This document shows positions 42,252 to 51,309 of a stretch of 64,000 bases of DNA, in pieces (the stretch's first letter is position 1; each line of letters starts with the position of its first letter). Under the pieces are notes generated by a model. It worked only from the letters and a program-made list of their open reading frames with translations. It was not told the DNA's origin and ran no database searches. The DNA is from Bacillus zhangzhouensis. Lineage in GTDB: Bacteria > Bacillota > Bacilli > Bacillales > Bacillaceae. Position numbers and translations under genes: made by a program. The stretch lies in the NCBI GenBank assembly GCA_025809375.1, contig CP099514.1:1054001-1118000 (forward strand). Direction: 5' to 3'.

Positions 42252-43873
42252 TGAGAAAAAAAGGGTGGATCATTAGTGTTTGTTTGTTCATCATTATGCT
42301 GCTCGCAGGATGTACAGCCAATGAGCAAGCAGGTAAAGGATCATCAAGCAATAAGAATGAAAAGAAAGTATTAACCTTAAATAACGAAAACGAACCGACG
42401 TCATTTGACCCGCCGATTGGTTTTAATAATGTATCGTGGCAAGGTCTGAATAACCTAATGGAGGGATTAACGAGACTGAATGAAAAGCATGAACCATCTC
42501 CTGCAATGGCAGAAAAATGGGAGATGTCAGACGGTGGCAAAACGTACACATTTCATTTAAGAGACGGCATCAAGTGGTCGAATGGTGACCCCGTGAAAGC
42601 GAGTGACTTTGAATATGCTTGGAAGCGTCTGCTCGATCCGAAAACAGGCTCCTCTGCATCGTTCTTAGCTTACATGATTGAAGGCGGAGAGGCATTTAAC
42701 AGCGGCAAAGGAAAGAAAGAAGACGTAAAAGTCAGTGCTGAAAATGACAAAACGCTAAAGGTCACACTGGCATACCCGCAGAAATCGTTCTTAAATATGA
42801 CTGCAAACCCTGCCTTTTTCCCTGTCAATGAGAAGGTAGCTGAGAAGAACCCAAACTGGGCAAAGGATGCCGAGACGTTTGTTGGGAATGGACCGTTTCA
42901 GCTGACAGAATGGAAACATGATGAGAGCTTCATTATGGAAAAAAGTAAGACGTATTGGGACAAAAGAACAGTCAAGCTGGACCAAGTGAAGTGGCTGATG
43001 ATCAGTGATCGAAACACTGATTATCAAATGTATCAATCAGGAGATTTAGATACTGCCTTTGTGCCAGCAGAACAAAGTGAAAATCTGTTGAAAAATAAAG
43101 ATGTGCAAATTGAAGATCAGGCTGGACTGTTCTTTTATCGTCTGAATGTGAACATGGAACCTTTTCAAAATAAGAACATTCGCAAAGCCTTTCAAATGGC
43201 GGTAAATCCGCAAGATATCGTGGAGTATGTAACGAAGAATAAAGAGAAGCCAGCTCGCGCCTTCGTTTCACCGGGGATTTTAGATTCAAAGGGTGAGGAT
43301 TTCAGAGAAGCTGGTGGCGATCTTGTCAAACAAGATACGAGTGAAGCGGCCAAGCTATTAGAAAAAGGGCTGAAAGAAGAGAACTATTCGAAGCTGCCGC
43401 CCGTCACATTAACATATAGCACAAAGCCTGAGAACAAGAAAAAAGCTGAAGCTATCCAGCAACAATTAAAAGAAGCGCTGGGGGTGGACGTGAAGCTTGC
43501 AAATATGGAAGCCAATGTATTTGCAGAAGATCAAAAGGCACTGAAATTCCAATTCTCGCAAAGTTCATTTTTAGCAGACTATGCAGATCCCATCAATTTC
43601 CTAGAGAGTTTCCAATCAGGGAATGCGATGAACAGGACTGGATGGTCAAACGACACCTATGATCAGCTGATGAAAAAGGCGAGCCAGGAAGCAGATGAAC
43701 AAAAGAGAAACAGCATCCTTCATGATGCAGAGGCACTTCTCATTGAAGAAGCACCGATCATTCCAATTCATTTTTATAACCAAGTCCAATTACAAAAAGA
43801 AGGCGTAAAGGGAATTGTCCGCCACCCTGTTGGGTATATCGACTTGAAATGGGCGCAAGTAGATGGAGAGTAA
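42251..43873 (+). CDS. dppE: Dipeptide-binding lipoprotein
   Basis: A 540-residue substrate-binding lipoprotein of the SBP_bac_5 family. The signal peptide ends in the lipobox LLAGC (Cys21), which anchors it to the outer face of the membrane. Family signatures are NEPTSFDPPIG, RDGIKWSNGDPVKASDFEYAWKRLLDP and NGPFQLTEWKHDE. ATG 42251 overlaps the dppD stop and has GGGGGAG upstream. Likely binds dipeptides or murein tripeptides. Confidence 0.92.
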   Translation: MRKKGWIISVCLFIIMLLAGCTANEQAGKGSSSNKNEKKVLTLNNENEPTSFDPPIGFNNVSWQGLNNLMEGLTRLNEKHEPSPAMAEKWEMSDGGKTYTFHLRDGIKWSNGDPVKASDFEYAWKRLLDPKTGSSASFLAYMIEGGEAFNSGKGKKEDVKVSAENDKTLKVTLAYPQKSFLNMTANPAFFPVNEKVAEKNPNWAKDAETFVGNGPFQLTEWKHDESFIMEKSKTYWDKRTVKLDQVKWLMISDRNTDYQMYQSGDLDTAFVPAEQSENLLKNKDVQIEDQAGLFFYRLNVNMEPFQNKNIRKAFQMAVNPQDIVEYVTKNKEKPARAFVSPGILDSKGEDFREAGGDLVKQDTSEAAKLLEKGLKEENYSKLPPVTLTYSTKPENKKKAEAIQQQLKEALGVDVKLANMEANVFAEDQKALKFQFSQSSFLADYADPINFLESFQSGNAMNRTGWSNDTYDQLMKKASQEADEQKRNSILHDAEALLIEEAPIIPIHFYNQVQLQKEGVKGIVRHPVGYIDLKWAQVDGE

Positions 43874-43875
43874 TT

Positions 43876-43918
43876 AAAGGAACACGGACGCTTTGAACAA
43901 AAGCGTCTGTTCCTTTAA
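43876..43918 (+). other. Hairpin between dppE and ykfA
   Basis: AAAGGAACA..GGACGCTTT pairs with AAAGCGTC..TGTTCCTTT. There is no proper T-run (TTTAAATTC), so it may be a transcript-stabilising or partial termination signal that lowers ykf expression relative to dpp. Confidence 0.55.
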
Positions 43919-43983
43919 ATTCGTTCATGTGATGGAGAAGATGCCCATAGATTGAAAGAAACAAAGAGAAAGAGGGGATTGGC

Positions 43984-44925
43984 ATGAACCAGCTGCCAGC
44001 GGCACTTCAAACAGGGGATACGGTGGGGATTATTGCACCAGCAAGCCCGCCTGATGAATTGACATTAGCAAAAGGAATTGCCTTTTTAGAAAGCCTCGGG
44101 CTGAAGGTGAAAAAAGGGAAGTATCTGGGACGCCGATACGGATATTTAGCAGGGCGTGATCATGAAAGAGTGGAAGATCTTCATGGCATGTTTCAAGATC
44201 CAGAAGTTAAAGCAGTTATTTGTGCCTGCGGAGGGTACGGAACTGGAAGACTTGCGGAAGCCATTGACTATGATCTCATTCGCCGGAATCCAAAAATCTT
44301 TTGGGGTTATAGTGACATTACGTTTTTACATACGGCCATCCAGCAGCAGACAGGCCTTGTGACCTTTCATGGTCCAATGCTTTCCTCTGATGTGGGTCTT
44401 GAAGAGGTTCATCCGTATACGAAGGATACCTTTTTGCAGCTGTTCACGCCGAAGACCTTTACGTATACGCATCATTTTTCACCTCTTTATACCTTCTACC
44501 CCGGCACCGCTTCAGGTGACATCATAGGAGGGAATCTTGCCCTCATCGTGACAACACTTGGTACACCTTTTGAAATTGATGCGAAGGGAAAGCTGCTATT
44601 CATTGAAGATATTGACGAAGAACCGTATAAAATTGATCGCATGATGCAGCACCTCACCTCTGCTGGCAAATTGGATGATGCGGCTGGATTCATCATTGGA
44701 GACTTTCATCAATGTGAACCAAAAAAGAAAAACCAGTCTTTAACTTTGGAACAGCTGTGGGAAACCTATATTGTGCCGCAAAAGAAGCCTGCACTCGGCG
44801 GCTTTCGGATCGGTCATTCATCGCCGAACTTTGCCATTCCAATGGGTGTGCAGGCTACACTAGATGCGGCAGGGAAAAAACTGCACATTTCTCCAGGCGT
44901 TGCAGCGAAAGAGGTGATCAAATGA
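43984..44925 (+). CDS. ykfA: LD-carboxypeptidase, S66 family
   Basis: A 313-residue cytosolic S66 serine peptidase that trims the tetrapeptide of recycled murein. Motifs are VGIIAPASPP, the nucleophile region IFWGYSDITFLHTAI, and the histidine/Glu region FIIGDFHQC to GFRIGHSSPNFAIPMG. ATG 43984, with GAGGGGAT upstream. The ykfB start overlaps its stop. Function is inferred from B. subtilis ykf genes. Confidence 0.88.
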   Translation: MNQLPAALQTGDTVGIIAPASPPDELTLAKGIAFLESLGLKVKKGKYLGRRYGYLAGRDHERVEDLHGMFQDPEVKAVICACGGYGTGRLAEAIDYDLIRRNPKIFWGYSDITFLHTAIQQQTGLVTFHGPMLSSDVGLEEVHPYTKDTFLQLFTPKTFTYTHHFSPLYTFYPGTASGDIIGGNLALIVTTLGTPFEIDAKGKLLFIEDIDEEPYKIDRMMQHLTSAGKLDDAAGFIIGDFHQCEPKKKNQSLTLEQLWETYIVPQKKPALGGFRIGHSSPNFAIPMGVQATLDAAGKKLHISPGVAAKEVIK

Positions 44926-46001
44926 AAATCGTGGATATTCATACATGCAGAACGAGTGTACCGCTAAAAAAGCCTTTCAAAACCGCTTTAAGAACGGTGT
45001 ATGACGCAGCATCTCTGATCGTCATTATCACATATGATCAAGGTGACGTCAGCTATGGAGAGGCAGTTCCAACATCGGTGATTACAGGAGAAACGCTGGA
45101 AAGCATCGACTATGCCATCTGTGAAGTGATCAGGCCCATTTTGCTCGGAGTTTCCTTGGCAGAGTATGAACAAATCTTTTCTGCTATGAACCGCGTGCTC
45201 GCAAGCAACACAAGCGCAAAGGCTGCAATTGATATGGCCATTTATGATGGCTTAGCAAAGCAGGCAGAACTTCCGCTTTATCAATACCTTGGCGGATATC
45301 GTCATCAGCTCGAAACCGATTATACGGTCAGTGTAAACCGTCCACTTGAGATGGCAGAAGATGCGAAACAATACGCTGCTGAAGGCTTTCAGACGTTAAA
45401 GATCAAAGTAGGAAAAGATGACATACACACGGATATTCAGCGGATCAAGCGGATTCGAGAAAAAGTCGGGCCGGACATCCAGATCAGGCTCGACGCAAAC
45501 CAGGGCTGGATGTGGAAGGAAGCGATCACAGCCATTCGAAAAATGGAAGAGCTGAATATTGAACTAGTAGAACAGCCAGTGCCGAAAGAAGATATTGAAG
45601 GCCTGCGCCGTGTGACAGAAGCAACTGATACATTGATTATGGCAGACGAAAGCATTTTTAGTTTTCATGATGCAATCAAGGTGCTTGAAACGAGAAGCTG
45701 TGATCTCATCAATTTAAAATTAATGAAATCAGGCGGCATAAAAGAAGCATTAAAAATCAATGCCCTGGCCGAAGCATACGGTGTTCAGTGCATGGTTGGC
45801 AGTATGATTGAGTCAAAGCTTGGTATTACAGCCGCCGCACATTTCGCCGCAAGCCAGCCGAATATCACCCGCTGTGATTTTGATGCCCCGCTTATGCTGA
45901 AAGAGGACATGATAGACGGGGGAATCGTGTACAAAGGTAAAGATATATTTTTACCGCTGCATCATGGGTTAGGCATTCAAGGGGTGAAAGGAGTCTCATG
46001 A
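44922..46001 (+). CDS. ykfB: L-Ala-D/L-Glu epimerase
   Basis: A 359-residue enolase-superfamily enzyme that converts L-Ala-D-Glu from murein to L-Ala-L-Glu. Catalytic lysines are in LKIKVGKD and INLKLMKSGG; metal ligands are in IRLDANQGW, LVEQPV and MADESIF. The start is ATG 44922, overlapping the ykfA stop as ATGA; an open frame extends further upstream inside ykfA but has no signal. Confidence 0.92.
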   Translation: MKIVDIHTCRTSVPLKKPFKTALRTVYDAASLIVIITYDQGDVSYGEAVPTSVITGETLESIDYAICEVIRPILLGVSLAEYEQIFSAMNRVLASNTSAKAAIDMAIYDGLAKQAELPLYQYLGGYRHQLETDYTVSVNRPLEMAEDAKQYAAEGFQTLKIKVGKDDIHTDIQRIKRIREKVGPDIQIRLDANQGWMWKEAITAIRKMEELNIELVEQPVPKEDIEGLRRVTEATDTLIMADESIFSFHDAIKVLETRSCDLINLKLMKSGGIKEALKINALAEAYGVQCMVGSMIESKLGITAAAHFAASQPNITRCDFDAPLMLKEDMIDGGIVYKGKDIFLPLHHGLGIQGVKGVS

Positions 46002-46918
46002 TGATATATGAATCAAAGGTTCCAGTCGCTAACGTATGGACAGCGCCGCAGTCTCCGAGAGAAATCGATCGAAAGGTACTTCAGGACTCCATCAACATCC
46101 AAGAGTGGATTGACCAGCAAACATATGAAGAGAAATTGGCTTTATGTGAAGAAAATTTGATTCAGTCTCAAGTACTGCTCGGCGAACGAGTGATTGGATT
46201 AGAAGAGACAGATGGCTGGATGAAAGTCGTCATACCGCAACAGGCCAGCCGGAAACATCCGCAAGGCTATCCAGGCTTTATACCTACTGAGCAATTAAAC
46301 GAAGTAACAGAGGGAAGTGCGTCAGCGGCATCTCTTATTGTTTGTCAGAAAAAAGCCGCGCTATATCAAAACGGGGAACCCGATATGGAGATTAGTTTTT
46401 TAACAGAGCTGCCAGCAGTCAAAGAGACCGGTGATCAATATCATGTAGTCACCCCAGTAGGTTTAAGAGAAATCAAGAAAGAGGATGTACGCCCAGTTTC
46501 ACATGCTTACTCTTTGACCGGTAAAGATGTCGTAGACGCAGGCAAACATTTTATTGGCCTTTCTTATTTATGGGGAGGCATGAGCAGCTTTGGCTATGAT
46601 TGTTCAGGCTTTGCTTACAGCATGTACAAAGCGTGCGGATATCTTTTGCCGAGAGACGCAAGTGACCAAGCAGTTCAAGGAACGCCGGTTACATCAAGCC
46701 ATTTAGAACCAGGCGACTTGCTGTTTTTTGCAAATGAAAACGGAAAGGGAGCGGTCCGCCATGTAGGGATTTACGCTGGGAATGGGATGATGCTTCATTC
46801 GCCTAAAACAGGCAGACAAATTGAGCTGCTTGCCCTTTCTGGCACTTCATATGAAAAAGAATGGGCAGGTGCGAGGCGTTATTTACCAAGCGAGAGGAGG
46901 AGCGATCATGACTGTTGA
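45998..46918 (+). CDS. ykfC: Gamma-D-glutamyl-L-diamino acid endopeptidase (NlpC/P60)
   Basis: A 306-residue enzyme with two SH3b-like modules (residues about 40-165) and a C-terminal NlpC/P60 domain. Catalytic Cys lies in GYDCSGFAYSMYKA, His in RHVGIYAGNGMMLHS. It cleaves L-Ala-gamma-D-Glu-diaminopimelate peptides in the cytoplasm, releasing L-Ala-D-Glu for YkfB. ATG 45998 or 46001 may be used; AGGAG lies 4 and 7 bases before them. The first overlaps the ykfB stop. Confidence 0.9.
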   Translation: MMIYESKVPVANVWTAPQSPREIDRKVLQDSINIQEWIDQQTYEEKLALCEENLIQSQVLLGERVIGLEETDGWMKVVIPQQASRKHPQGYPGFIPTEQLNEVTEGSASAASLIVCQKKAALYQNGEPDMEISFLTELPAVKETGDQYHVVTPVGLREIKKEDVRPVSHAYSLTGKDVVDAGKHFIGLSYLWGGMSSFGYDCSGFAYSMYKACGYLLPRDASDQAVQGTPVTSSHLEPGDLLFFANENGKGAVRHVGIYAGNGMMLHSPKTGRQIELLALSGTSYEKEWAGARRYLPSERRSDHDC

Positions 46919-47876
46919 ACCACTTTTACAAGTAAACAACCTCAAAAAACATTTTCATTTATCAAAAGGAAGAACCTTAAAAGCGCTGGATGGCGTCTCT
47001 TTTCAGCTGAAACAAGGTGAAACCTTTGGTCTCGTTGGTGAATCGGGCTGCGGCAAATCCACACTTGGAAAAGTACTCATGCGTCTTTATGAACCAACAG
47101 ATGGTGAAGCCTTATATGAAGGGAAAAGTCTTCACGATCTTTCTAAAAAAGAATCATTTGATTTCAACCGGCAAATGCAAATGGTCTTTCAAGATCCATA
47201 TTCCTCCTTAAATCCAAGACTGTCAGTAAAAGATATTGTGCTTGAGCCAATGGAGATTCATCAGCTTTACGGCAGTCAAAAGAAAAGGATTGCCCGCGTG
47301 AAAGAACTGCTCGAAGCCGTAGGATTAAGCGATGATTTTGCCACCCGCTATCCCCATGAATTTAGCGGAGGCCAGAGGCAGAGAATCGGCATTGCAAGAG
47401 CACTTGCCTTAGCGCCAAAGTTTATTGTGGCAGATGAGCCGATTTCTGCACTAGACGTCTCCGTTCAAGCACAGGTCGTGAATCTGCTGAAGAAACTGCA
47501 AAAAGAGGAAGGATTAACTTTTCTTTTTATTGCACATGACTTGTCGATGGTGAAATATATCAGTGACCGGATTGGTGTCATGTATTTAGGTCATCTCGTC
47601 GAATTGACAACGAGTGATGCATTATATCAAACACCGCTTCATCCATATACACAAGCCTTACTGTCTGCTATCCCTATTCCAGATCCTGACATAGAAGGCA
47701 AGCGCAAAAGGTTCATTTTAAAAGGAGAAATTCCAAGTCCTGTGAACCCGCCAAGCGGCTGTGTATTTCGAACAAGATGTCCTGCCGCAATGGATGTGTG
47801 TGCTGAAAAAAAGCCAACATTACAAGCAGTGGAAGAAGGACATGAAGTCGCCTGTCATTTATACAATAGAAAATAG
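46908..47876 (+). CDS. ykfD: Oligopeptide ABC transporter ATP-binding protein
   Basis: A 322-residue ATPase: Walker [13 protein letters not shown], signature FSGGQRQRIGIARAL, Walker B FIVADEPISALD, and the OppF-type C-terminal cysteine cluster (GCVFRTRCPAAMDVCAEKK). It is the likely second nucleotide-binding subunit for DppBC alongside DppD. The start ATG 46908 overlaps the ykfC end and follows GAGGAGG. Confidence 0.9.
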   Translation: MTVEPLLQVNNLKKHFHLSKGRTLKALDGVSFQLKQGETFGLVGESGCGKSTLGKVLMRLYEPTDGEALYEGKSLHDLSKKESFDFNRQMQMVFQDPYSSLNPRLSVKDIVLEPMEIHQLYGSQKKRIARVKELLEAVGLSDDFATRYPHEFSGGQRQRIGIARALALAPKFIVADEPISALDVSVQAQVVNLLKKLQKEEGLTFLFIAHDLSMVKYISDRIGVMYLGHLVELTTSDALYQTPLHPYTQALLSAIPIPDPDIEGKRKRFILKGEIPSPVNPPSGCVFRTRCPAAMDVCAEKKPTLQAVEEGHEVACHLYNRK

Positions 47877-47877
47877 G

Positions 47878-47925
47878 AAAAAACCTAGCAAGTAGACAAG
47901 CTGTTCTACACGCTGGCTTTTTTAT
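47878..47925. terminator. Terminator between ykfD and ykgA
   Basis: CCTAGCAAGTAGA pairs imperfectly with TCTACACGCTGG, with A/T runs on both sides. The arm CAGCGTGTAGA also occurs in the repeat at 35818, so this hairpin belongs to the same dispersed family. Confidence 0.7.
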
Positions 47926-48787
47926 TGGATGAACGACGAATAGGCAATGTGCAGCATCTGAAAGAGCCGCCAGATTTAATAATTTCAGAAAAGTCGACTT
48001 CAATAACGGTGTACCCGTGAGCGCTTAATGCAGCATTTGTTTCTGGGTTGCTGGGCAGGCTGATCACTTTTTTCTGCCCAATGGATAAAACATTTGGTCC
48101 AAGTGTGAATTGCTCTTGTTCGCTGATTTCAATCAAATCATAATACGTTTTGAGCAGCTGGAGATCCTTTTGCTTAAACGCTTCAGGATAAATGATGATC
48201 TCGTTATGAGACAGAATATTCATCACACAATCAAGATGCAAAATGTGAGGAGGAAGGTGAACCGGAATGATGTCGTGATCCGGCAGTTCCTTTTTGAGCT
48301 GGTAGATAGCGGCTGGACTAGTTCTTTTGCTCGTGCCAACAAACACACGGTTCTGATCCACAAGCACATCGCCGCCTTCAATCGTTCCGTCTGTCAAAGT
48401 GACAGCTGACCACCCTTTTGCTTGTGCCCATTCTTTTAGGTATTGTTCTTCCCCTTGCCGAACCGGAGCGGCCATACTTGAAACAAACAGTGTATGTCCA
48501 ATCGTAAACCCAATATCCCGAGTGAAGACTTGCTCAGGGAAACGGTCATTCGCCGGAATCAGGATGGGCCGTACTTGATTCTCTTTAAGGGTTTGGATCA
48601 ATTGCTTATGCTGAGCGACTGCTTTCATTTGAGAAATATTTTCTTTCGCAAAATGTTTCTGGGTTTCGTTAATAATTTGTTTGATTTCCATATAAATAGG
48701 ACTGCATAAAAGAACTTCTTCTAAATCGTCGTATTCACTCATGCATTGCGGCATTTTGTATAATTGCTCTGCTCTCATAGAATCCAT
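47906..48787 (-). CDS. ykgA: Amidinotransferase / dimethylarginase-like protein
   Basis: A 293-residue protein of the guanidino-group modifying superfamily. Conserved features are FTRDIGFTIG, IEGGDVLVD, the catalytic His of HILHLDCVMNIL, and the C-terminal catalytic Cys in GGSFRCCTLPI. Related enzymes hydrolyse dimethylarginine or transfer amidino groups; the substrate here is unknown. AAGGAGG lies before ATG 48787. Long upstream frame (to 48940) has no site. Confidence 0.8.
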   Translation of the reverse strand: MDSMRAEQLYKMPQCMSEYDDLEEVLLCSPIYMEIKQIINETQKHFAKENISQMKAVAQHKQLIQTLKENQVRPILIPANDRFPEQVFTRDIGFTIGHTLFVSSMAAPVRQGEEQYLKEWAQAKGWSAVTLTDGTIEGGDVLVDQNRVFVGTSKRTSPAAIYQLKKELPDHDIIPVHLPPHILHLDCVMNILSHNEIIIYPEAFKQKDLQLLKTYYDLIEISEQEQFTLGPNVLSIGQKKVISLPSNPETNAALSAHGYTVIEVDFSEIIKSGGSFRCCTLPIRRSSNKKASV

Positions 48788-48966
48788 CAAATGGCCTCCT
48801 TGTTCATTCATAGTTCTATTATTCCTTCTTCTAGCCATGGTTGAAACATTTCCGAAAGAAAATCTCTCACATAAGACTAAAGCAAAAAGTTTAGACAAAC
48901 CTAAAAGAATAGTGTTTAATAAAAATCGTTCCGCATCCATGAAAACAGCAAAAAGGAGCTATGATG

Positions 48967-49488
48967 ATGAGTGAAGAAAATTTCAAATACTGCAAGGAAT
49001 CGAAAGTTGTTAAAACCAGCAGGGTATTCCCTCTTGATACGAATAACCACGAAACGTTATTTGGCGGAAAATTAATGAGTTATATAGATGACATTGCCTC
49101 TATTTCGGCAGCAAGGCACAGCCGCAGTGAAACGGTCACAGCTTCTATGGATTCTGTTGACTTTTTAGAGCCGATTGGACAAAAGGAATCAGTATGCTTG
49201 GAATCTTATGTCACATGGGTTGGCACGTCTTCTATGGAAGTGTTCGTCAAAGTCATTAAAGAAAACTTGATGTCTGGAGAACGCAGACTCGCAGCGACTT
49301 CATTTCTGACATTTGTCTCATTAGATGAAAACGGAAAGCCTAAACGAGTCCCGCAGGTGATGCCGGAAACAGAGGAAGAGATCATGCTTCATCAAACAGC
49401 GAAACAGCGGGCAGAGGAAAGAAAAAGCCGCCGAAAGCATAGTAAGGCGCTTGCTGACGCACTTGGGACAGATAAGCCTTGGGCGTAA
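48967..49488 (+). CDS. ykhA: Acyl-CoA thioesterase, hotdog fold
   Basis: A 173-residue hotdog thioesterase, close to the cytosolic acyl-CoA hydrolases. The motif DTNNHETLFGGKLMSYIDDIASISAARH holds the catalytic Asn/Asp region, and SMDSVDFLEPI follows. It hydrolyses acyl-CoA. Three consecutive ATG codons at 48961, 48964 and 48967 follow AAGGAG; I favour the third for spacing. Divergent from ykgA. Confidence 0.88.
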   Translation: MSEENFKYCKESKVVKTSRVFPLDTNNHETLFGGKLMSYIDDIASISAARHSRSETVTASMDSVDFLEPIGQKESVCLESYVTWVGTSSMEVFVKVIKENLMSGERRLAATSFLTFVSLDENGKPKRVPQVMPETEEEIMLHQTAKQRAEERKSRRKHSKALADALGTDKPWA

Positions 49489-49516
49489 AAATCACCCTTT
49501 AAGCGGTGATTTTTTT
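49487..49516 (+). terminator. Terminator of ykhA
   Basis: AAAAATCACC pairs with GGTGATTTTTTT. Confidence 0.85.
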
Positions 49517-49602
49517 CTGGAATGGTATCCTGCATGGCAAGATAGTGTGTGGTAAGATAAAGCTATCTTGTGATGCAAGGTACTGGAATCGGAGGGAGAA
49601 TT

Positions 49603-49929
49603 ATGACAACATCCACACAAATGCTAAAAGGAATTTTAGAAGGCTGCCTGCTGTCGATTATTTCTGAGGGTGAAATTTATGGGTATGAAATGACGAAGAA
49701 GCTCGCGTATTATGGGTTTGATCAAATAAGTGAAGGCAGTATCTATCCGATTTTGCTGCGTATGCAAAAGGAGCAGCTGGTGACCACCGTCACAAAAGCG
49801 TCAGCAAGCGGGCCGAAAAGGAAATACTATACACTCACACAAGCGGGAGAACGAGCGCTGACAGAGTTTATTGCCCGCTGGGAAGAGCTTTCAAAACATG
49901 TAAACCGCTTATTACAAAAAGGGAAGTGA
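49603..49929 (+). CDS. PadR-family transcriptional regulator
   Basis: A 108-residue winged-helix repressor. PadR signatures are MLKGILEGCLLSIIS, GYEMTKKLAYYGFDQISEGSIYPILLRMQKEQLV, and SGPKRKYYTLTQAGERAL. GGAGGGAG is upstream of ATG 49603. Its partner, a membrane protein with a HAAS-like start, follows at once, the usual arrangement in which PadR controls its own membrane gene. The pair is not at this place in B. subtilis 168. Confidence 0.88.
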   Translation: MTTSTQMLKGILEGCLLSIISEGEIYGYEMTKKLAYYGFDQISEGSIYPILLRMQKEQLVTTVTKASASGPKRKYYTLTQAGERALTEFIARWEELSKHVNRLLQKGK

Positions 49930-49930
49930 G

Positions 49931-50686
49931 ATTATCGTATCAAAAGAAACACGACACATTCTACTAGAGCTGCAACTTTATCTCATATCAAAGGGAAAAA
50001 ATCAGGATGAGATTGATGAGCTGATGGATGAACTGACAGCACATGCGGTTGAAGCTGAGAAAGACGGGAAAACAGGGGAGGATGTGTTCGGCGGAGATCC
50101 GCGGAGCTTTGCTGATGAACTCTCAAATGAGCTGTCGGGAAATCATAAAGACTGGGTTCCGTTTGTCAGTGCTTTTTTAATTGGATCACTTTTTTACATG
50201 ATGTTAGCAGATGCCATCAGTCAAAGTTTATCGTATTCTTGGTATGCACTTATTGGTTATCTGCTGATTATAGTGGCCAATGTGATCATGACCATTGTGA
50301 TGTTTAGAGCTTCTGCCTTTCAGACAAGCAGGAGGGCATTCTTTTCCTTTTGGATATTAGGTGTTTTTCAGATGACAGCCCTGATCACAGTGAAATTATT
50401 GGACCAAAAACTTGGTACACCTTTATTTGTGCTGACCTCGAGCCAAAGATGGGGATTCATTCTTCTTTTGCTGCTGTGTATTGTCTTATTGAATGCCATA
50501 TTAAAAGCGAATATGGTGTCGCTCATTCCGCTGATCTTCTTCGGTCCGCAGCTCCTATTCGAGTGGCTCGGATGGACATCACCTCTCATGCTTCTTTTCA
50601 CAAGTCTGCTATCCATTGTCATTTTAGTTTTGCTCACGATTGTGTTTTTACGGAAAACAAACAAGAAAAATGAACACACAATGTAA
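49931..50686 (+). CDS. PadR-associated membrane protein with HAAS-like N-terminus
   Basis: A protein of about 250 residues. A helical cytosolic N-terminus (VSKETRHILLELQLYLISKGKNQDEIDELMDELTAHAVEAE) is followed by roughly six hydrophobic segments. The first ATG is 50024, but the open frame with good protein character starts at 49931, right after the PadR stop. No ATG, GTG or TTG lies in that part: the natural GTG before TCA-AAA appears as GTA. It may start at ATT 49931, or the start may be damaged. The function is unknown; the domain is common in PadR-linked sensors. Confidence 0.6.
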   Translation: MIVSKETRHILLELQLYLISKGKNQDEIDELMDELTAHAVEAEKDGKTGEDVFGGDPRSFADELSNELSGNHKDWVPFVSAFLIGSLFYMMLADAISQSLSYSWYALIGYLLIIVANVIMTIVMFRASAFQTSRRAFFSFWILGVFQMTALITVKLLDQKLGTPLFVLTSSQRWGFILLLLLCIVLLNAILKANMVSLIPLIFFGPQLLFEWLGWTSPLMLLFTSLLSIVILVLLTIVFLRKTNKKNEHTM

Positions 50687-50796
50687 ATAGAAAAAATCTT
50701 TTGCGATGTATTTTTCTTTTTCTAAAAAAATGTAGAAATGGAATTGTGTTTTTCATTACAATAGGGAGAGGACAAAAATGAAAAGGGGTTCTGTTT

Positions 50797-51285
50797 TTGG
50801 ATATTGTATGGGGATATGTACTTGTTTTTGTATTGGCTGCTTTGCCTTTTTTTGAAGTGATTGGTGTCGTTCCATTCGCAATCTTAAGTGGGCTGCATCC
50901 TGTGACAACGGCTGTGATTGGATTCATCGGCAATTTTTTCACAGTCTTGCTTGTCATTGTGTTTGTGGACTGGTTTAAAGCATGGCGGTTAAAGAGAAAA
51001 AAAGAGAAAGGTAATGAAAAAGAAGATAAAAAGCAGCTGCGGGTGAGAAAAATTTGGGAACGATACGGTCTGCCTGGATTAGCGCTCATTGGTCCTTTTA
51101 TCATCGGCAGTCATTTGGCGGCCTTGATGTGCATGAGCTTCGGAACGAAAAGAAAGCAAGTCGCGGTGTGGATGACCGTCAGTTTAATGATGTGGACAGC
51201 GCTGGCAGCAAGTTTAACCGGTGCGGGCTTCCATTACTTTGCCCCAGATTCAAATGGATTGTTCGGAGATATTTTTAGCAAGTAA
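50797..51285 (+). CDS. Putative small multidrug export family membrane protein
   Basis: A 162-residue protein with about four membrane segments. LPFFEVIGVVPFAILSGLHPVTTAVIGFIGNF and RYGLPGLALIGPFIIGSHLAALMCMSFG fit the Sm_multidrug_ex family (PF06695). A basic cytosolic loop (KAWRLKRKKEKGNEKEDKK) separates the two halves. It starts at TTG 50797, with AAAAGGGG upstream. Transport activity is inferred only from the family name. Confidence 0.72.
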   Translation: MDIVWGYVLVFVLAALPFFEVIGVVPFAILSGLHPVTTAVIGFIGNFFTVLLVIVFVDWFKAWRLKRKKEKGNEKEDKKQLRVRKIWERYGLPGLALIGPFIIGSHLAALMCMSFGTKRKQVAVWMTVSLMMWTALAASLTGAGFHYFAPDSNGLFGDIFSK

Positions 51286-51309
51286 AAAGAAGGATCATTA
51301 ATGACACAT

